Origin: Diphasiastrum complanatum
Lineage: Eukaryota > Streptophyta > Lycopodiopsida > Lycopodiales > Lycopodiaceae
NCBI GenBank assembly: GCA_029204225.1
Contig: CM055101.1
Location: 6,263,118 to 6,327,117, forward strand
Direction of reading: 5' to 3'
DNA: 64,000 bases
This document shows positions 21,461 to 33,483 of the stretch, in pieces; position 1 is the first letter of the stretch; the number at the start of each line of letters is the position of its first letter. The notes under the pieces are model-generated. The model was not told where the DNA came from. It worked only from the letters and a program-made list of their open reading frames with translations, and did no database searches. The position numbers and the translations under genes were made by a program.

Positions 21461-22262
21461 ATGGCGAGCACTGAGCTGAATAGCAATTGCTCCCTAGATC
21501 TTCCTTGTAGAGAGAAATTGCTCTCTATGAATCTCAAAGAAGTAGCGAGTCTGACAATCCTCGTAGTCTGCATGTTGGGGATGGCATTGACTCAGCTTAC
21601 AAAGAGATCTTACTCCTTCAGACCTGACGGTTTAGCTTTTTCCATAATCAAGGCGTTTGCTGCGGGCGTGGTGCTAGCTACACACTTTGTCCACGTTCTG
21701 CCAGATGCCTTTAAGGCTCTCTAGAGCAATTGTCTACCTTCGCATCCTTGGAGCTCTTTTCCCTTCGCAGGTTTCATTGCTTTGGTAGCTTCTCTCGTCA
21801 CTCTCTTTCTTGAAGTTCTCGGAACTGCCTACTATGAGAGCCGCCAGTCACCTGAACATGCCATCGTTACTTCGAACGACATTATCAGTGGCAAATTAGA
21901 TGAAGTTTCATTTAAGCTAGATGCTACTACCAAACATCAGAGCTCAAATGTCTGTGACAATAGTGCTGGTGGGCTTCATAAACATGCATTGGAAAGAGCA
22001 GCCTCATTCCGCCACTCTTAGATACGCAATCATATCTCAGGTTAAATTACCAACAACATTCAGTCGCTCTTACTATACTTCAAGTTATTGTACGTAGTTC
22101 ATTGATCGTTTTGTGTCTGAAACAGGTTTTGGAGCTGGGGTTGTAATGCATTCTTTGGTAATAGGAATTGCGCTGGGCACCCCATCACCATTAGGCCGCT
22201 CATAGCTGCGTTCCACCAATTCTTTAAAGCAATTTCTCTCGGTGGCTACAGATCATCAGCTG
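21461..22262 (+). pseudogene. ZIP-family zinc/iron transporter, 5' part, broken (member 1)
   Basis: ZIP proteins carry zinc, iron and related cations into the cytoplasm through eight membrane helices. Residues 1-87 give a soluble N-terminus (CREKLLSMNLKEVA), helix I (SLTILVVCMLGMALTQL) and helix II with the signature FAAGVVLATHFVHVLPDAF. A TAG at 21722-21724 follows KAL. Reading resumes after it as CLPSHPW, FPFAGFIALVASLVTLFLE (helix III) to 22021. A plausible intron (donor after ATCTCAG about 22040, acceptor AACAG about 22125) leads to an exon reading VLEL, then MHSLVIGIALG (helix IV) and, in another frame, TIRPLIAAFHQFF. Frame changes near 22018, 22139 and 22180 and loss of helices V-VIII make it non-functional. 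The variable His-rich loop is almost absent. Confidence 0.9.
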
Positions 22263-22894
22263 TGTATTAAAGATGTGTAACTATAGATAATCCACATTCT
22301 ATTAAAACTCCCAACAAATTAGTAACGTTCAGTAATGATCTGATATTCACATCTTATATTCGTGTTATTTTCCATTACATTGGTATCATAGCACATAATT
22401 TTTGAACTAATGTAACTTGCACATGACAAGAATATTGAGCAATTTAAACTATAGATATTACACATATTGATCACAAAGCAATGACAAGTAATTTATATGG
22501 ATCATCAGCTGTGTATCAGAGATGTGTAACTATAAATATTACACATTCCATTAAAACTCCCAAAAAATCAGTAACGATCAACAAAGCAACGATAAGTAAT
22601 TCAAGAAACAACATACATTTTATTCTAAACTGATCGAGGGGTAGGTGACCTGGTCTTGCCTTGGGCTTTTGATGAGGTGCGAGCGTGTTCGTGAGTGTGC
22701 TGCGATCAAGAAATCAGTAAGCTCTACACAATTAGATGCATCGCTTAGCTGTGTATTAGAGATGTGTAACTATAGATATTACACATTCTATTAAAACTCC
22801 CAACAAATCAGTAACGATCAACAAAGCAAACAATCAACAAAGCAACGATCATGAGAGAATTGGAGAGCGAGAGAGAGGATAGAATCGGAGAGAG
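22263..22894. other. Downstream flank of ZIP pseudogene 1, internal repeats
   Basis: Three copies of an 'agctgtgtat..agatgtgtaactata' block (near 22257, 22507 and 22747), each followed by 'ttaaaactccca' and partly by 'cagtaacgatcaac'. It looks like a degenerate tandem array. No gene. Confidence 0.65.
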
Positions 22895-22896
22895 AG

Positions 22897-22926
<30 letters not shown>
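22895..22926. repeat. (GA)n tract at the breakpoint of member 1
   Basis: Short GA run preceded by 'gagagcgagag'. Homology with members 2 and 3 ends here. Confidence 0.9.
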
Positions 22927-22931
<5 letters not shown>

Positions 22932-23430
22932 GTGTCCGTGATTATTTTGTATATCCTTCGTTGACTCCTTTATGTGATCAATCCAAAAGCTGACTAAAGG
23001 GCAACAGTTTTAAGGCTAGTGCCCCACCTTTAAAGGTAGGTGTCCTCCTTTTAAGGGCAGTTGTAGCTTTTTCAGAAAGGCGAAAAAGCCGAAATGCGAA
23101 AAAGCCGACTTTGGGTCAAAAACCAATTCTAAGGCAAACGTCGCCTTTCTAAGGGTGAGTGTCCCTATTTTTTAGGGTCTAAACCTTTCTAAGGCATTTT
23201 AGAGACATTGTCGCCTTTCTCGCAAGAATGCGAAAAATGCGACAGTGTCGGGAAAAGTTCTCAGAATTATTTTCCAAGTGTTTTAGACCTAGGGATGAAT
23301 TTTTCTCATGACCCAAAAAGCGAACTGTGTGACAAAACAGTTCAAAAATGCAAACTAATTCAAAATGCACAGTCATGGAAAAACAACAAAGGAAAAACTA
23401 AGGAAAAATGCTAAGGCTTTGAAAGATAGA
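22927..23430 (-). mobile_element. LTR-like sequence of the minus-strand copia element
   Basis: Downstream (minus strand) of the copia RNase H and related to 7328-7740; see that entry. A purine-rich stretch on the minus strand just before it (about 23438-23459) could be the polypurine tract. Confidence 0.7.
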
Positions 23431-23498
23431 AACTCTTGGTTTCTTCCTCTCCTTCTCAAAGCTGATATTTTTCTGATTACTAAGCTTGTGCTCTGCTT

Positions 23499-25400
23499 CT
23501 AAAAAATCACCTTGTCAAGAGGCTTTGTAAAAATATCAGCCACCATCTGCTTCGTTGGAATAAACTCGGTCTTTAGCCTGTCTTTCTCAACTAGATATCT
23601 TATCAGATGATATCTCATAGCAATGTATTTTGTCCTGGAATGAAACACTGGATCCTTCGTCAGAAGAATGGTGGATGTATTGTCCATGAAGAGTAGCAGC
23701 GGCTCATTGGAGTTCTCTCCCAGTCTTTCAAGGAACTGCTTGAGCCATGTAAGCTCGTTTGCCATCTTGGCTGCTACAACATACTCTGCTTCGCAGGATG
23801 ACTACACAGTTACAGTCTGCTGATCCATATCACAACTGCACTGGCTTCTATTGTGCATCCTCCTAAGACACTCTTGCAGTCATTTTTCAAGGATGCCTAG
23901 CTTGCATAGCTATAGAATTTGATTTGGAATCCTTCATGCTGAGAGAAACATAGCCCATAATCTTTCGTCTGTTGAAGGTATTGTAGAATTCTCTTGGCTA
24001 TCTTCCAGTGCATAGGGCCTGGATTAGTATTAAATTGGCTCATTCTGAGAATTGCATAAGTGATGTCAGGGTGTGTATTATCTGCCAAGTACATGAGCGA
24101 CCTAATTAACCTCTTGTAGGGCACATTGTGCATGTCTTTTTGCTCTTTTGCGTTCTGCGAGTAGTCTTGCTTGGTCAAAACTGTTCCAGCTACCATGGGT
24201 GTATTGGCTCCCTTGCAGTCAGTCATTTGAAAATCATCAATGATTTTTTGGATGTATCTTGACTGGTGAAGATACAACTTGCCTCCGTCAAGATCTTTGT
24301 GAACCTGCAATCCTAGGTAGCATATTTCTTTCCCTAGGTCTAATATTTCAAAATGCTGTGAAATATCATGGTTCACCTGAGCAATAAGCTCGTCGCTTTT
24401 GGTCAGGATCAAAGTGTCGTCCACGTAGACTGCTATGGTTATGATTTTTCCATCTGTGACCTTCGTATAGACATTGCAGTCGGCACATCAATAGTTGAGA
24501 TCCTAAGGATCTAAGAATGTGATCCTTCTTCTTATACCACTGCCTGGCAGACTGCTTCAGTCTGTATATGCTTCTTTGCATTCGACAGGCGTAGTTAGGA
24601 AAGTGTGAGCAGATGAATCCTAGAGGTTGTCCCATATAGACCTCTTCATTCAACTCGTTGTGTAGGAAGGCGGTCTTTTCATCCACTGTGGATCTTGAGA
24701 CTGGATGCTACTGCATTTGCAAATAATAGGCGTAAGGATGAATGCTTTACAACTGGAGAAAAGGTCTCAGTATAGTCAACACCATACTTCTGAGAGAAAC
24801 CTTTTGCCACCAATCTGGCCTTGTATTTTGATACGTTGCCATCAGGTCCATACTTGTACTTGAAAACCCATTTGCACTTCACAGTCTTCTTGTTTGTTGG
24901 TAATGGCTCCAGATTTCAGACATTGTTCTGCTCCATGGAATTCATCTCGTCCTCCATCACTTCAATCCACTTGTCCTTATCTGGACAGTTGATAGCTTCC
25001 TCATGTGTTTGAGGTTCTCAGCCAAATCCACAGAATTTCTCTAATATAGAGGCTGGGCTTTCAGGCACAAATCTGACAGGTGCTCTTCTTTCAATCGTGG
25101 ATCTTCTTGGAGTGTTTGCAGTCAGATCGATGGCCTTGTCTTTGTCAAGCTTTTTGCCTCTGTTGACTGCTGAACTAGTATGAGTAGCAGGTGTCCTAGA
25201 TAAAGGATGTGTGCCTTGCTGCTCATCATTTGAATAGTCACTCTGTCCATCTGGAATTTCAGCATCTTGCTCTGGATGCTCAGGGTCTGCTTCCTCCGTG
25301 GAAGTTGGCAGGTCATAGTAGTCTCTCGTCAAGATTCGGAGCCAATTGGAACTCCGTTAGCCATTGTGTTTGACTCATCAAATCTGACGTCTCTGATCTG
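23499..25400 (-). pseudogene. pol: Ty1/copia pol: linker, reverse transcriptase and RNase H, broken
   Basis: Read from high to low coordinates: integrase C-terminal/linker (25332-25018: DYYDLPTSTEEADPEHPEQ, the same family as 9.9 kb), RT start (24882-24679: KCKWVFKYKYGPDG, KARLVAKGFSQ, YTETFSPV), RT middle (24686-24366: DEKTAFLHNEL, EEVYMGQPLGF, RLKQSARQWY), RT catalytic end and thumb (24424-23897: MDDTLILTKS, FEILDLG, YLGLQV, SRYIQKII), and RNase H (23765-23499: WLKQFLE, DNTSTILL, DPVFHSRTKYI, ADIFTKPLDK). The catalytic YVDD is cut at a frame change near 24420. Several frameshifts and stops separate the parts. The 5' half of the element is not here. Confidence 0.92.
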
Positions 25401-25680
25401 GTACCAGATTGCGATCATTAAATGGATTATTCAATTGAGATGGGCTTGAACCCTACTCGAGGGTTCCAACACATTGGCGATAATATGGAGCATACTTAAA
25501 ATATTGGTGTCCCACTGCAAATAACAAACATCTTCTAGTAGATCTTCAAGATAACAAACCTTCCTAAAAAATGGTCATTGTTACATTTGTTGACCCTGCT
25601 GATATTGCAACGGTCATTGTTGTTGCATGATGTTGTTGATGATGTTGTTGTTGTGTCTATGCAAGGCACTTTTTCATCCA
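25401..25680. other. Junction DNA with a GTT/GAT-rich run
   Basis: A short trinucleotide-rich stretch (tgttgttgatgatgttgttg, about 25628-25655). No gene is recognised. Confidence 0.5.
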
Positions 25681-25999
25681 TGGAAAGGAAAAGGGTACAT
25701 TCACGAAGAAGGCTGGGCATCTCAAAAAGGATGGTGATGATCAACAATTATCTTCATCAACAATAGAAACCAATAAGGACAAATCCAAGCTAAAGTGCCA
25801 CTTTTGTGGCAAGAAATGGAACTTGATTTTGAGTGCTTTAAGAGGAAAAGAGGAGAATAAAATCCAGGCAACATCATAGGAGAGTGATAAAGATGAATCA
25901 CTGATGATGTCCATTTTCTCATCCTCAAGCTTCAAAGGTGTTGGAGAATTTTTGGCTCACAAGGCAACCCTAACCCTAGTTAATAATTGAGAGGGATTT
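25681..25999 (+). pseudogene. Copia Gag zinc-knuckle remnant
   Basis: One frame reads GDDQQLSSSTI, KLKCHFCGKKW and, after a small frame change, ECFKRKRGE: a retroviral-type CX2CX4HX4C knuckle with its His part lost. It is closely similar to 60142-60440. Both copies continue into the same non-coding 'ggcaaccctaaccctagtta' region. Confidence 0.7.
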
Positions 26000-26459
26000 G
26001 GCACCTTGCATGTGTAATTCCAACTCAACGGTCACATAGAAATTTGATTAATTAGAAAGTTAATAAAAGGACTTTAGGCCTTTTTGTGAGAATTCCAATG
26101 TCACAAGGCCCAAAAGTCAAATTAGTGAATAAAAGAGGGGTTCCAACCTAAATTGGTTTTTAAATTGGGTTCCTCCAATTAATGAATGGGTTCCCGCTCA
26201 TTTTAAATTTGAATAGTTCATCTCCTTGATGCTCGTGTGCTTGGATCTAGGGTTGAGGCTAGGATAGGAAATAGCCCAGTACAATTTTGGTGCATTGCCG
26301 GGGAGCTACACCAATTTTTCAGTTTGTAGCATGTATGGATGGATGTTAGCTTGCATTTAGGCATCTTGTTTTGGCATTAGTATGGTTAAAATTGCATCTT
26401 AGGGTTAGATTGGGAGCTATTTTGCTTGATTTGAGTGGTTTTGCTAATTTAGAATCCAA
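26000..26459 (+). mobile_element. Gypsy-type LTR end with tRNA-Asp-like primer binding site
   Basis: Similar to 60450-61275. The LTR seems to end at 'agcccagtaca', followed by 'attt' and TGGTGCATTGCCGGGGA at 26288-26304, matching the primer site used by Athila/Tat gypsy elements (tRNA-Asp) apart from a small deletion. The element body is missing: at about 26459 the sequence switches to copia RT. Confidence 0.65.
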
Positions 26460-27100
26460 TTCCCTTGTTTATGTTGATGACATTATTCTTTGTGGAAGTT
26501 GTATCAAGCTAGTTGATGAAACCAAGCTAGCACTTGGATGTGAGTTTAAAATGCAAGATCTAGGAGAGATGCATTACATCCTAGGCCTAGAAATTGAGTT
26601 TTATGAAAATCATGTCTTTATATGCCAATCTAGATATGCTCACTCTATGTTGAAAAAATTCCATATGAAAAATTCTAAGAGCATAGATACTCCAATGGAG
26701 CAAATTGTAAAAGATCCTAATAAAGGTGATGAAAGTTCCTTTGAGGACATCACACTTTTTAGGAGTCTTGTAGGCTCCTTGATTTGGCTTACCATTACTA
26801 GGCCCGATCTAAGTTTTTGTGTGCACAAATTGAGTCAATTTATGCAAGATCCTAAGATCCATCATTGGAAGATGGCCAAGAGGATTCTAAGATATGTATC
26901 TTCATCTTGTGATTATGGTCTACTCTATAAAAGTGAAGATCTATCCATTATTGGCTACTCGGATTCGGACTTTGCAAGTGACAACATGGACCGATCTCTC
27001 TATATAAGTGGAAATGCACCCTACTACCAAGGGGATTTGATGATTTTGCATCCAAGCTCTGCCCATTTGTTGTTTGTTGTGTACAGCTGCTTTGGAGAAG
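26460..27100 (+). pseudogene. pol: Ty1/copia reverse transcriptase C-terminus and RNase H start
   Basis: The frame is open from the catalytic YVDDIILCGS through CEFKMQDLGEMHYILGLEI, CQSRYAHSMLKKF, TPMEQ, FRSLVGSLIWLTITRPDLSF, HWKMAKRILRYV and GYSDSDFASD, then diverges in the RNase H region. This is a different copia lineage from that at 23.5-25.4 kb. It is fused in frame to non-copia sequence at its 5' side (26371-26459), so the 245-codon frame is a chimera. Confidence 0.9.
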
Positions 27101-27104
27101 AAGA

Positions 27105-27431
27105 TTGATGCATTGGCTCAAGGAGGCTATGCTAATTAGTGGATTGCAAGATTCTCGGAGATCAAACCCTCTTGGATCTCTATCTCTCTTTCACATTCTC
27201 TCACACACACAAACACACATACACTCTCTCTCTCACTTTCACCCTGCCGAAGATAAATCTCTTGATGAAGAGCTATTTCTCTTCAACGTAGAGAATTCGC
27301 TATATTTTGATATCATTGAATATCTGATTAACCAGAATTATTTCAAGAACTTCAATGCAGAAGAAAAGGTAGTTTTTCAGCATAAGATTGGACCTTATTC
27401 CAAGGAGACAAAAATTAAATTAGGTTTTTAG
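27105..27431 (+). pseudogene. Possible gypsy pol linker fragment
   Basis: The second half of this frame (SLYFDIIEYLINQNYFKNF, EEKVVFQHKIGPYS) resembles the RNase H-integrase linker of plant gypsy elements (W-Y/F-x-D-I-x-x-Y-L ... ). Short and unsupported by neighbours; it could be coincidence. Confidence 0.3.
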
Positions 27432-28074
27432 GACATAATGGAACCAATATATTGGCTCTATTAAAAAATTAACTCCATCAAATTCTAGGAGCCTTTTTGT
27501 ACCACTTCTTATGAATGCGGTCAGCAAAATCATTTGTTTATAATTGTTATTAAAAGACTTACAAATATTTATGCTCCATTTTATTCAATTAAAGACTAAT
27601 GAAAGACATTAATGATTAACAAAATAGCCATACATTAATGGTCCAAGTACATAGACATATTACCAACTAAATCAATAATCGCACATATGTGCTAGAATGA
27701 AACATCGAATTAGATCCGGTTGTGTCATCCTCGTCTTGACCATGGACATAGGACTCATGTGACTGTGATGCATGGTATTGAGAGTGCGATACCTACGTGT
27801 AACAAAAATGAATAATTTATTTGAGAAATGTGTTGTGATGTTAGCCGATGTTTTCATAGGAAAGACAGAAGGATGGTTATGTGAAAAGATATTGGTTATC
27901 AACTGATATTTTGATTTTGGTTTCACATCTAGGAACATCAAAGGTTTTGGTAATATCAGTGTGTTTAAGATTTCAAATCAAGATTACATTTTCTTCTACT
28001 TAATGATAGAGTTGCATGACTTTATGTTCTAAGCAAGAACATATTGGCGACAATATAGTTGTCACAAACATTAT
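27432..28074. other. AT-rich DNA with no recognised feature
   Basis: No gene or repeat family is recognised here. Confidence 0.4.
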
Positions 28075-28395
28075 TGATACCAATTTAGAGTTAGTAAGTG
28101 TTAGATGTTTTAGTTTGGTAATTGTAGCCAAAAATCTTAGAGCTCTAAGACTAAACATTGGTAGAGACCCTCAACAATTTTCACATTTCATTGGTGTGAT
28201 CGAAGTAAATACCTTTTAGTTATAGTTGTTTCCTTAGGTTTGGTAAATGTTTGCTCTGGTTGGACAATGCTATAGTTGCCCTATTAGATCAGAATTCGAT
28301 TAATAGTAATAAACATAGATGAATGAGTGTGGAAAGAATGTAAACACCAAAGAAATGACCTATGTTTGATGTCTACAATCTGTGAAAAAACTATG
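28075..28395 (+). repeat. Fragment of the palindrome-arm foldback (fourth copy)
   Basis: Matches about 11873-12190 of the left arm in direct orientation ('ttagagttagtaagtgttag' to 'tctgtgaaaaaact'). It directly abuts the left edge of tandem unit 2. Confidence 0.9.
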
Positions 28396-29460
28396 CCACA
28401 ACAACTATGCACCCAACAACAACTATGCCACAACCATGATTTATTGATTACCACAACTCTGAAGATCATCCACTCAAGATCCTTGATAACTATAGCTGGG
28501 ATGCTACTCTGTGTGTCCAAATGGAGGACGATTATCTCAAAAGATTAAAAAATCACCACAAGCTTTAATGTAACAAGAAGAAACAATCTGTAAGGGTGCT
28601 GTCTTGGTGTTCTAGTAGTCTCATGAACTGCAAGCGCTTGCCATGATGCAAGCATGAACTTCAATTGATTCGATAATCTTTCTATCGATTCTCTCTCAAA
28701 GCTCACATCAACACACATCAGTTTAAATTTTGATATAGATCACTATTTAAATAGTAACACAGACCTTTTAGGAGAGATCCGTCACCCCATACTGATGTGG
28801 GTTGCAACACATCTCTCTTGCCCAAGCATCAACAACCTCTGGATGCATGCAACAGATTTTTCTTGTGCCTCCTCTCTTAGGATGTTTGAGATTTTGAAGC
28901 ATTACAAACAGGTAGTGGATTTCAAGAACTCTAAGGTATGAGAAAGAGAAAGTAGATCGAGATAAGAGAAAAAATCATTACTCTCTGCAACTGCTTTTTT
29001 GTTGTGGTCGGTAAGGCCCGATTTCGACGTCGTTTGCTTGAAGAACATCATTCGTGTCGAAAGGAATGTCATTTAGGGCACAATGAATGGACTACTTTTC
29101 GACATTCACAAGAAGTGGTCTAGTGTTGTCGACGAACGAAGTCCGTTTTGCTTGTCGTCTGTTTTGTACTGTGCTGCACGTCAAGACAAAACCAGGTTCC
29201 AAACAGTTCAGTACTCATTGAGAAACATGTGCCCGAGCCAGAAACCCTGAAAGTAGTATAGGGAGGTTAGGCCCGTCGGACCAGAAATTGGTCGGATTCG
29301 GTTGAATGCCCACAGACCTTTGGATTGAAGGTGACTACAATTCTCATACACACACTCACACATACAAACATGCACACACATACACACATACAAACATGCA
29401 CAAACATGCACACCTAAAAGAACACAAACACGCACACCTAAAAGCACACACCTGCACACA

Positions 29461-29787
29461 TGTCAAGGTGTTGAAGCTTCATATTGATGCATGTCGAAAC
29501 CATCCAAAACATCACCTTCGAAATGATTGGCTGACAAAATTTTGGCCGCATCTAATTATGTCTGCCTTCAATCATCAATCGCCCGCTCTAAGCATCATCC
29601 ACACGTCTCGACCACAAGCCGCCACCCAGCCGCGACCCAGAGGTTTTTGCGATGACGTCGTTGCTTGAAAACGTTCTTTGTGTCAGAAGGAAACCGATTA
29701 GGGCACACAGACACACATGCATCGACGTATGCACTTGAGCGTGCGCACGTCCGCCATTGCTCGTCAACGACGGGCACAAGCAACTAG
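29461..29787 (+). mobile_element. Helitron-like 3' terminus, plus orientation (member 2)
   Basis: As at 19566-19891, with CTAG at 29784-29787. One hairpin base is changed (GCTCGTC against GACGGGC), which weakens the stem. Confidence 0.65.
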
Positions 29788-29803
29788 TATATATATATAT
29801 ATA

Positions 29804-30518
29804 CTAGTTGCTTGTGCCCGTCGTTGATGGGCATGCATGCGTGTCCTAATGGCTTTGTGTGTGTGTGTGTGTGTCTGTGTGTGCGCACGCGCGCGAGTGT
29901 GTGTATGTGCATGTGTTGTGTGTGTTGTGTGTATGTTTGTGTGCCATGTGTGTGTGTTTATGGAAGGGGTGTGTGTGTGTATGCGTGTGTTTACGAAGTG
30001 TATGTGTGGGTTTAGGGAGTGTGTGTGTGTCGGTCGTGTAGGATTAGGTTGTGGCTTTAGGCTTTTTAGGCTTAGGTTGTGTGTGTGTGTGTGTGTGTGT
30101 GTGTTTGTGGGTGTGTGCACTATGTTGTGTGTTGTGCGTGTGTTTGTGTGTATGGGTATGTGTGTGTGGGCCTACGTGTATTTGTGGGTGTGCGCATTGT
30201 GTTGTGTTGTGTGTTGTGCATGTGTTTTTGTGTATGTGTATTTGTATGCGTGCTGTGTTTGTGTGCATATTTGTGTGCGTGTGCGTGTGCGCGTGTGTGT
30301 GTACTTAGGGTAAGGGTTAGAATGGGTCTTTATGGATGTGTGTGTGCATGTGTTTGGGTTGAGCTCAGAGCTCAAAAAATCTGGCCTACGTGTTCCATCC
30401 CACATGAGAATAGATTTGGGATCACTTTGTGTTTTGGATGGTTCGACATGCATCGACATGAAGCTTCGACACCTTGACGTCTGTGTGGTTGTAAAGCCAC
30501 TCCCATCCTTTTATTAGA
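29804..30518 (-). mobile_element. Helitron-like element, minus orientation (member 2)
   Basis: As at 19908-20620. The (GT)n parts differ slightly in length, with an inserted 'tttt' in 'ggctttttaggctt' near 30060. Non-coding. Confidence 0.65.
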
Positions 30519-31358
30519 ATTTTAAAAATTGCTAATTAGAATTTAGCTTGTTTGTTGCAATGGAAGGTGGAGAAGTTGTAGCCATGAAATCCTGGGAACT
30601 GGGCATGGACATGGATACCTATAAAAAATAGTAGACATCCTAGTCTATTTTAAACAGACATCCTACTCTATTTTAAACTGTAATTTATTATTTTTGAGCA
30701 ATAAAGAAAGATTATGCCTCAAATTTTATGTTAAAAATAGTCTTGTTTGACTTGTACTGGTGGTTAGTTTCTTTGGAACCTTTTAGTAGCATGTATCATT
30801 AAAAGCTTTAATCACCACTTGAATGATTGCACATGCATGACTTTCTTTTCCAAATGTCTAAGTTGGGTACATCTATTCTATATATATGAATTTTCTATTT
30901 TAATGTCAATAATGAAAAATGTAAGCCCTATTATCTTTTGTACATTATCAAGAACATGCTCCTACATTGAGCATGCACCTACATTGAGCATGTGCATAGA
31001 CAATGTTACGACGTCCAACTGATACAACATGAAGTTTGAAAAAAGATTTCAAGCCTTGGAAGTTTGAAGTGGATAGGAAAAACCTTCCTAAAAATATAAA
31101 ACCCTTTATACGACAGATTGGGCAAGAAGCCATCGCACCTAGCTCCCTTTGGGATGTAAACAGTAGATTACAATTTGATCAAGTCCACTGCTGCTTGTTG
31201 GGTTAAGATGGAGCATTTCATGGTTGGTTTTATAGTACTGAAAAAATGCATTGATTCAATTTATATACTTTTATCAAGTCCACTACTTGCTTCTCAGATT
31301 AAGGTGGAAAATTTCTAGCGTTAGGCATGCTATCTATGTTTGAGAAAGCAAACCCGCT

Positions 31359-32160
31359 ATGGCGAGCACTGAGTTGAATAGCAATTGCTCCCTAGATCTT
31401 CCTTGTAGAGAGAAATTGCTCTCTATGAATCTCAAAGAAGTAGCGAGTCTGACAATCCTCGTAGTCTGCATGTTGGGGATGGCATTGACTCAGCTTACAA
31501 AGAGATCTTACTCCTTCAGACCTGACGGTTTAGCTTTTTCCATAATCAAGGCGTTTGCTGCGGGCGTGGTGCTAGCTACACACTTTGTCCACGTTCTGCC
31601 AGATGCCTTTAAGGCTCTCTAGAGCAATTGTCTACCTTCGCATCCTTGGAGCTCTTTTCCCTTCGCAGGTTTCATTGCTTTGGTAGCTTCTCTCGTCACT
31701 CTCTTTCTTGAAGTTCTCGGAACTGCCTACTATGAGAGCCGCCAGTCACCTGAACATGCCATCGTTACTTCGAACGACATTATCAGTGGCAAATTAGATG
31801 AAGTTTCATTTAAGCTAGATGCTACTACCAAACATCAGAGCTCAAATGTCTGTGACAATAGTGCTGGTGGGCTTCATAAACATGCATTGGAAAGAGCAGC
31901 CTCATTCCGCCACTCTTAGATACGCAATCATATCTCAGGTTAAATTACCAACAACATTCAGTCGCTCTTACTATACTTCAAGTTATTGTACGTAGTTCAT
32001 TGATCGTTTTGTGTCTGAAACAGGTTTTGGAGCTGGGGTTGTAATGCATTCTTTGGTAATAGGAATTGCGCTGGGCACCCCATCACCATTAGGCCGCTCA
32101 TAGCTGCGTTCCACCAATTCTTTAAAGCAATTTCTCTCGGTGGCTACAGATCATCAGCTG
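31359..32160 (+). pseudogene. ZIP-family transporter, broken (member 2)
   Basis: Almost identical to 21461-22262, with the same TAG after KAL (31620-31622), the same frame changes and the same 3' truncation. The open frames 31359-31622 and 31680-31919 encode the same residues as in member 1, so the gene was already dead when it was duplicated. Confidence 0.92.
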
Positions 32161-32789
32161 TGTATTAAAGATGTGTAACTATAGATAATCCACATTCTAT
32201 TAAAACTCCCAACAAATTAGTAACGTTCAGTAATGATCTGATATTCACATCTTATATTCGTGTTATTTTCCATTACATTGGTATCATAGCACATAATTTT
32301 TGAACTAATGTAACTTGCACATGACAAGAATATTGAGCAATTTAAACTATAGATATTACACATATTGATCACAAAGCAATGACAAGTAATTTATATGGAT
32401 CATCAGCTGTGTATCAGAGATGTGTAACTATAAATATTACACATTCCATTAAAACTCCCAAAAAATCAGTAACGATCAACAAAGCAACGATAAGTAATTC
32501 AAGAAACAACATACATTTTATTCTAAACTGATCGAGGGGTAGGTGACCTGGTCTTGCCTTGGGCTTTTGATGAGGTGCGAGCGTGTTCGTGAGTGTGCTG
32601 CGATCAAGAAATCAGTAAGCTCTACACAATTAGATGCATCGCTTAGCTGTGTATTAGAGATGTGTAACTATAGATATTACACATTCTATTAAAACTCCCA
32701 ACAAATCAGTAACGATCAACAAAGCAAACAATCAACAAAGCAACGATCATGAGAGAATTGGAGAGCGAGAGAGAGGATAGAATCGGAGA

Positions 32790-32794
32790 GAGAG

Positions 32795-32838
<44 letters not shown>

Positions 32839-32842
32839 GGGG
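32790..32842. repeat. (GA)n followed by poly-G
   Basis: A GA tract runs directly into about 15 G residues and a 'ggagggggcagggggg' run. The paralogue is at 43680-43723 with 14 G. G-rich enough to form a quadruplex. Confidence 0.9.
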
Positions 32843-33257
32843 AGGGGGCAGGGGGGGAGATGTCTGTGATAGATCTCCAATGGCCGCCCTATCACATATT
32901 GCTGAGACAACGGCCACCCTATCACGATTCAGACCAGATTTTCTCAGAATTGTGGCAATGCATTTGTTTCAAAGTGACAACGGGCTATTCAAAACCAACA
33001 AACATAGATCAGTAACGTACCTCGATTAGAACCTCGGGAATGTTCGTGGACTTGAGCTTTGATAATAGCTACAATACAAAGGCTTGGAATCCTGTGAACA
33101 TCTATTGCCTCCAATGATACAGCTTTCTTTCAGGAAGTTCAGGAGCCTACAATGATCTAGCCTTCAGGAGCCTCCAATAATCCAACCTTCAGGAGCTCCA
33201 GCATCGAGCCTCCAATGATCCATAAATCCAGCCTGGTATCTTGATCCAGAAATCCAC

Positions 33258-33305
<48 letters not shown>
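33258..33305. repeat. (GA)n tract, 48 bp; expanded in the next unit
   Basis: The same position in tandem unit B (44139-44264) is about 126 bp. Confidence 0.95.
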
Positions 33306-33309
<4 letters not shown>

Positions 33310-33483
33310 CAAACATGAAAGAGAATAAGTGGCACGTTACATTCATTATGCGATGATAAGGTCAATAAATGGTGGCCCGTTACATTCATTATGAGGTGAT
33401 AAGGTCAATAAATGGTGGTTAATTGAAAAGGTGGCTATTTTGAAAATCTAAAAAAAATGAATGGTGGTTATTTTGAATATGCA

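Larger units (their letters stand above)
18752..22926 (+). repeat. Segmental repeat, member 1 (truncated)
   Basis: Near-identical to 28640-32820 and 39536-43710. It starts at 'gccatgatgcaagcatg' and ends inside the (GA)n tract at about 22926, where the other members continue into GA and then a poly-G run. The downstream flank is the LTR-like end of a minus-strand copia, so the right breakpoint coincides with a microsatellite/LTR junction. Confidence 0.95.

Noticed and set aside
22381-22392. TGGTATCATAGC resembling the initiator-Met primer binding site (also 32279 and 43163)
   Set aside because: One mismatch, no LTR end before it and no gag/pol after it; it lies in the downstream flank of the ZIP pseudogene and may be chance.
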